The position numbers were made by a program, and so were the translations under genes. From Methanomicrobiales archaeon (GTDB lineage: Archaea; Halobacteriota; Methanomicrobia; Methanomicrobiales; Methanoculleaceae): a stretch of DNA of 9,019 nucleotides. The notes beneath the pieces were generated by a model. It had not been told where the DNA came from. It saw only the letters and a program-made list of their open reading frames with translations, and did not search any database. Of the stretch, positions 5,682-9,019 are shown piece after piece. The DNA lies in the NCBI GenBank assembly GCA_012510295.1, contig JAAZID010000137.1, positions 1 through 9,019 on the forward strand, in the 5' to 3' direction. Numbering within the stretch: the stretch's first letter is position 1; each line of letters opens with the position of its first letter.

Positions 5682-6023
5682 TCAGGCGAGGGAGATCGGC
5701 TGCAGGTTCCCGGCGTTGTAGGCCGCAAGGGCGTCGGCTACGCTGCCGCTCCCCGGGTATGCAAAGGCCTTGAACCCACCGGCAGCAAGCGCACGAGCGG
5801 CGTTTCCGCCGACGTGGCCGGTGATGACGACCGTCACACCGCGATCCGAGAGCATCTGGACCGCCCTGGGTCCGACCCCACCGGATGCGTCGATGAGGGG
5901 GTTTTCAATCGATTCAGAGGCGCCGGTCTCCGTGTTCACGAAGGTAAAATACGGAGCCCTTGCAAAGCGCTGTTCGGCCTGGGCGTCCATGCCGCCGGCG
6001 CGTGCTGTGATGCAGATTATCAT
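5682..6023 (-). CDS. NifX/NifB-C-terminal-like protein (DiNase FeMo-co domain, COG1433), 113 residues
   Basis: A small cytosolic protein made of one dinitrogenase iron-molybdenum-cofactor binding domain, an RNase H-like fold that in relatives binds FeMo-co precursors or, in the Desulfovibrio orange protein, a Mo-Cu-S cluster. Family marks: an N-terminal strand IICITARAGG, a QRFARAPYF segment (18-26) like the (D/N)xRFGRAxYF motif, ENPLIDASGGVGP (40-52), and VTVVITGHVGGNAARAL (63-79). The domain lacks cysteine apart from C4, so any cluster would be held by other groups or at the dimer interface. ATG 6023 has GGAGTG 7 nt upstream. It follows the other NifX-like gene by 66 bases and precedes the first ATPase by 13, so it is an operon member. 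No nitrogenase genes are in the window, so a role outside nitrogen fixation is as likely. Confidence 0.9.
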   Translation of the reverse strand: MIICITARAGGMDAQAEQRFARAPYFTFVNTETGASESIENPLIDASGGVGPRAVQMLSDRGVTVVITGHVGGNAARALAAGGFKAFAYPGSGSVADALAAYNAGNLQPISLA

Positions 6024-6089
6024 ATTCTTTCACTCCATTCGAAATTTTTACTCATATGGGCATAACTCTATGGGTAGATGCACCCCGTC

Positions 6090-6446
6090 CTAATGCCCGC
6101 CGCACTCCTCGCCCTCGCCGTGGTGGCAGGTGCTCGCACCGGGTGAGAGGCGGCCGGCAATATAGTCCTGTGCAATATAATCAACGTTTCCGCTGACACC
6201 GAGGAGCACATCGATCCCGTTCTGCTGGAAGAGGGCGATAGCCTTTGGCCCCATACCACCGGCGATGATCAGGTCGACATTATGCTCCGCGAGGAAGACC
6301 GGGAGGCGGCCCGGTTCGTGGCCGGGGCTCGGAAGGTCGTCCCGCCGGTAGATGATCGAGTCCTCCACATCGAAGATCGCGTACCCTTCGCAGTGCCCGA
6401 AGTGGCCGGACACCTGATTTCCATCCATTGCAATCGCAATTCTCAT
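6090..6446 (-). CDS. NifX/NifB-C-terminal-like protein (COG1433) with Cys/His-rich tail, 118 residues
   Basis: The first gene of the operon encodes another DiNase FeMo-co domain protein: RIAIAMDGNQVSGHFGHCEG (2-21), a GHEPGRLPVFLAEH segment (42-55) and DLIIAGGMGPKAIALF (58-73) follow the MTH1175-type pattern. After the domain ends, residues 104-118 form a metal-binding-looking tail with C107, H108, H109, C115 and H118. Similar tails occur in relatives and may bind iron or another metal. The ATG at 6446 has GGTGA 5 nt upstream; an in-frame GTG at 6455 overlaps that site and is rejected. A TATA box about 43 bp upstream and an inverted repeat between them suggest this is where the operon is controlled. 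It differs from its neighbour NifX-like gene by having HFGHC in place of RFARA, so the two are probably not redundant. Confidence 0.92.
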   Translation of the reverse strand: MRIAIAMDGNQVSGHFGHCEGYAIFDVEDSIIYRRDDLPSPGHEPGRLPVFLAEHNVDLIIAGGMGPKAIALFQQNGIDVLLGVSGNVDYIAQDYIAGRLSPGASTCHHGEGEECGGH

Positions 6447-6463
6447 TGATTTCACCTATTTCT

Positions 6464-6487
6464 GCGGTCTCATGCAGGGAAGACCGC
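6464..6487. promoter_or_regulatory. Inverted repeat GCGGTCT-N10-AGACCGC, candidate operator
   Basis: The 7-bp arms (6464-6470 and 6481-6487) are perfect reverse complements. The repeat lies directly between the minus-strand TATA box (6489-6497) and the ribosome site of the first operon gene and covers the expected start of transcription near 6467. A repressor dimer bound here would block initiation; alternatively part forms a short hairpin in the leader. Confidence 0.4.
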
Positions 6488-6488
6488 G

Positions 6489-6497
6489 TATAAATAT
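6489..6497 (-). promoter_or_regulatory. TATA box of the NifX/MinD operon
   Basis: On the minus strand this reads ATATTTATA within CATATTTATACGC. Start of transcription about 26 nt downstream would be near 6467, giving a leader of about 20 nt with the GGTGA site in it. Another A/T-rich block at 6501-6510 could be an alternative box. Confidence 0.5.
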
Positions 6498-6552
6498 GCT
6501 ATACATATAAGCGCAGATGAGGTTAAAGCCATCCATCATGACACCCGGGGTA

Positions 6553-6563
6553 TCTTTTTTAAG
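6553..6563 (+). promoter_or_regulatory. Candidate TATA-like element for the Lon-related protease gene
   Basis: TCTTTTTTAAG is the only A/T-rich block at the right distance: a start near 6583 would leave a leader of about 20 nt holding the GGTGA at 6593-6597. It is not a canonical box. Confidence 0.3.
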
Positions 6564-6602
6564 GCGGCCGACACCCTGCGACCAGAGACTGAGGTGAAAC
6601 GG

Positions 6603-8999
6603 ATGGTTCAGCCTTTGGATATCAGGGAGTACCGGAACGCCTACGAGCCGGGAAAGGTTCAGTGCGCAAGCACCGAAGAGATGCAGCCGATGGAGGAGAT
6701 CATAGGCCAGGAGCGGGCGCTCAGGGCGCTCCGGTTCGGCCTTGAGATCCACGAACAGGGATTTAACGTCTACAGTGCAGGCGCCCAGGGAACCGGGCGG
6801 ATGACTGCCGTCCGGAGCTTTCTCGACGAGCTCTCGAAGGCAAAACCCCGGGCAAGCGACTGGGTCTACGTTCATAACTTTGAGAACCAGTATGAACCCG
6901 ATGCCATCGCTCTCCCGGCCGGGAGGGGGGTGAAGTTCAGGGAGGATATGAAGAAGTTCATCGAAGAGGCCCGGCAGGCGCTCCCGCGGGCGTTTGAGAG
7001 CGAAGAGTATTCGAGACGCCGCGACGAGAAACTCAAATCCCTCCAGGAGAGGAGGACAGAACTTCTTGCTAAAATTAACCAGCGTGCTCAAGAGCAGGGC
7101 TTCGTCATCCAGATGAGCCCCGCCGGCCTCCTGACGATCCCGATCATCAACGGGAGGCCGGTCCCGGAGGAGGAGTTCATCACCTTCCCCGAGGCGGTGC
7201 GGACCGAGGTTCTGAAACGGCGAGACGCCCTGAACACCGAGCTCCGGAGCACACTCCGGCAGGTGCAGGATATCGAGCGCCAGGGGGCTGATGCGATCAA
7301 GAACCTGAACCACGATATTGCCCTCTACGCCATAGGAAACCTTGTCGCCGAACTCAAGGAGAAGTACACCGACGTCCCGGAGATCCCGGAGTACATCGAG
7401 GCTGTCAGGGGGGATATCCTTGAGAACCTCCAGACCTTCCTCGGTGTCGCCGAGCAACCGGGGGTTCCCCCGCAGTTCCAGGCCCTCATCCGTGAACTCC
7501 CGTTCCGGAAGTATGACGTGAACATCATCGTGGATAACGCCGGGACAAAAGGAGCCCCGGTGATCGTCGAACAGAACCCGACGTTCCAGAACCTGCTCGG
7601 GAAGATCGAAAAAGAGGTCCAGTTCGGCATATTCACGACCGATTTCACGATGATCCGGCCGGGTTCGCTCCATAAGGCCAACGGCGGTTACCTCGTCCTC
7701 AGCGTTGAGGACCTCCTGCGAAACCCCTTCTCCTGGGACGGGCTCAAGACAGCTTTGAAGACCGGAAAGGCCGTCATCGAGGAGCCTGGGGAGCGGATGG
7801 GGTTTATCACGGCAAAGACCATCAAACCCGAGGCCATCCCCCTCGACATCAAGGTGACCCTCATCGGGACACCGATGCTCTACCAGCTCCTCTACCGGTT
7901 GGACCCCGACTTCAAGGAGCTCTTCAAGGTCAAGGCAGACTTCGATATCGTGATGGAGCGAAACGACGAGAATGCCGGAAAGTACGCCGACTTCATGTGC
8001 AACCTCGTCCGGGAGGAGAAGCTCCGGCACCTCGACCGCGACGCCATCGCCCGGATGATCGAGTACGGATCAAGGCTCGCTGAGGATCAACAGAAACTCT
8101 CAACCCGGTTCGCCGTCGTCGGAGACCTCATCAGGGAGGCGAACTTCTACGCTGCAGAAGAGAGAGCAGAACAGATCGGGAGATCGCATATCACAAAGGC
8201 GATCGAGGAGAAGATCTACCGCTCAAACCTGATCCAGAAGAAGATCGAGGAGTTCATCAGGCGGGGGATCTTCCTCATCGAGACCGAAGGTGAGAAGGTC
8301 GGCCAGGTGAACGGTCTCTCGGTCATCGGTCTCGGCGACTTCGCCTTCGGCCGGCCATCGAGGGTGACGGCGAGCATCGGGGTCGGGCGCGAGGGGATCA
8401 TGGATATCGAGCGGGAAGCGGCGCTCGGCGGACCGATCCACACGAAGGGTGTCCTGATCGTGAGCGGCTACCTCAACAACAACTACGCCCGCGACAAACC
8501 CCTCTCCCTCTCGGCGAGGCTCGTCTTCGAGCAGAGCTACGAGGGGATCGAGGGTGACTCTGCGTCGAGCACCGAACTCTATGCCCTCCTCTCGGCGCTC
8601 TCAGGGCTCCCCCTGAAACAGTACCTCGCCGTCACCGGTTCGGTGAACCAGAAGGGCGAGGTCCAGGCGATCGGCGGTGTCAACGAGAAGCTGGAGGGGT
8701 TCTTTGAGGTCTGCAAGGCAAAAGGACTCAACGGTGAGCAGGGTGCGCTGATACCGGCGAGCAACGTCCAGAACCTGATGTTAAAAGAGGAGATCGCCGA
8801 GGCTGCGAAGGCCGGGAAGTTCAGGATCTACCCGGTGAAGACGATCGACGAGGGGATCGAGATCCTCACCGGCGTTCCGGCGGGGGTCCGCCGGGATGAC
8901 GGGACGTATGAAGAGGGGACGGTGAACTACCTTGTGGACCGGCGACTCCGCGAGATGGCGGAGACGATGCGCGGGTTCCAGCCGATGATAGCGAAGTGA
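6603..8999 (+). CDS. Lon-related protease with AAA_32 domain (COG1067)
   Basis: A 798-residue cytosolic protein: an AAA_32-type ATPase-like N-terminal and central region with a charged coiled-coil insert (roughly 120-160 and 195-240), and a C-terminal Lon protease domain. The Ser-Lys dyad is present: S653 in EGDSASS and K696 in GGVNEKLEG, 43 residues apart as in E. coli Lon. VNGLSVIGLGDFAFGRPSR and IEREAALGGPIHTKG match this branch strongly. The nucleotide site is unusual: Walker A reads GAQGTGRM (60-67), Arg where Lys is expected, and the Walker B-like strand reads GGYLVLSVEDLL with Ser367 where Asp would be expected. The family includes weakly or non-ATP-dependent members, so this may not be a normal ATP-driven unfoldase. 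ATG 6603 is chosen for GGTGA 5 nt upstream; the GTG at 6594 overlaps it. It has no membrane anchor, unlike archaeal LonB. It is transcribed divergently from the NifX/MinD operon across 156 bp. Confidence 0.93.
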   Translation: MVQPLDIREYRNAYEPGKVQCASTEEMQPMEEIIGQERALRALRFGLEIHEQGFNVYSAGAQGTGRMTAVRSFLDELSKAKPRASDWVYVHNFENQYEPDAIALPAGRGVKFREDMKKFIEEARQALPRAFESEEYSRRRDEKLKSLQERRTELLAKINQRAQEQGFVIQMSPAGLLTIPIINGRPVPEEEFITFPEAVRTEVLKRRDALNTELRSTLRQVQDIERQGADAIKNLNHDIALYAIGNLVAELKEKYTDVPEIPEYIEAVRGDILENLQTFLGVAEQPGVPPQFQALIRELPFRKYDVNIIVDNAGTKGAPVIVEQNPTFQNLLGKIEKEVQFGIFTTDFTMIRPGSLHKANGGYLVLSVEDLLRNPFSWDGLKTALKTGKAVIEEPGERMGFITAKTIKPEAIPLDIKVTLIGTPMLYQLLYRLDPDFKELFKVKADFDIVMERNDENAGKYADFMCNLVREEKLRHLDRDAIARMIEYGSRLAEDQQKLSTRFAVVGDLIREANFYAAEERAEQIGRSHITKAIEEKIYRSNLIQKKIEEFIRRGIFLIETEGEKVGQVNGLSVIGLGDFAFGRPSRVTASIGVGREGIMDIEREAALGGPIHTKGVLIVSGYLNNNYARDKPLSLSARLVFEQSYEGIEGDSASSTELYALLSALSGLPLKQYLAVTGSVNQKGEVQAIGGVNEKLEGFFEVCKAKGLNGEQGALIPASNVQNLMLKEEIAEAAKAGKFRIYPVKTIDEGIEILTGVPAGVRRDDGTYEEGTVNYLVDRRLREMAETMRGFQPMIAK

Positions 9000-9004
9000 C
9001 CGGG

Positions 9005-9019
9005 ATGGAGCAGAAACGA
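9005..9019 (+). CDS. Possible start of a downstream gene (5 codons visible)
   Basis: An ATG at 9005 follows the protease stop by five bases and reads MEQKR to the window edge. The GTGA of the protease stop region could act as a partial ribosome site 5 nt upstream. Too little is visible to say more. Confidence 0.2.

Noticed and set aside
6456..8030. A 524-codon open frame antisense to the Lon-related protease
   Set aside because: The protease on the other strand has unmistakable family motifs over the same bases. The antisense product is Leu/Asp/Glu-rich mirror sequence with no recognisable domain, as expected from strong G/C third positions.

Overview
The window looks like chromosomal DNA from a methanogenic archaeon, most likely of the Methanomicrobiales (a Methanoculleus-like genome is my best guess). 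Pointers are the GC-rich coding sequence, GGTGA/GGAGGTG ribosome sites close to starts, TATA-type promoters, a U-tract terminator, and families common in these methanogens: a DUF2298 'YYY' membrane protein, a CxxC-x17-CxxC zinc ribbon, paired ferredoxin-MinD ATPases with NifX-like proteins, and an archaeal/bacterial Lon-related AAA_32 protease. The genus is inferred from family resemblance, not from a marker gene.

Left part (1-2640, all minus strand): the 5' end of a probable cupredoxin-domain protein runs off the window; upstream of it are a 686-residue polytopic DUF2298 protein and a small unrecognised protein. The three may be co-transcribed leftwards.

Middle (2640-3950): an unstable accessory patch. 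A 99-bp MITE-like element with perfect 16-bp terminal inverted repeats and a perfect 8-bp target duplication sits just upstream of a decayed, internally deleted copy of a minimal nucleotidyltransferase (MNT) gene. Then come a small zinc-ribbon gene with its own TATA box and U-tract, and the intact MNT antitoxin gene, whose overlapping HEPN/HepT-type partner is cut to 27 codons. The patch therefore holds two traces of the same toxin-antitoxin type: one nearly gone, one reduced to an antitoxin with a broken toxin.

Right part: a four-gene minus-strand operon (6446 to 3960) encodes two NifX/NifB-C-terminal-like (DiNase FeMo-co, COG1433) proteins followed by two tandem MinD-type ATPases carrying an inserted 2x[4Fe-4S] ferredoxin domain (COG1149). 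The two ATPase genes overlap as ATGA. The set recalls the Desulfovibrio 'orange protein' (orp) neighbourhood and probably handles a metal-sulfur cluster. Its promoter region holds a 7-bp inverted repeat between the TATA box and the first gene. Divergently transcribed from the same 156-bp intergenic region is a 798-residue Lon-related protease with an intact Ser-Lys dyad but altered nucleotide-binding motifs. The window ends 20 bases after that gene, perhaps inside the start of another.
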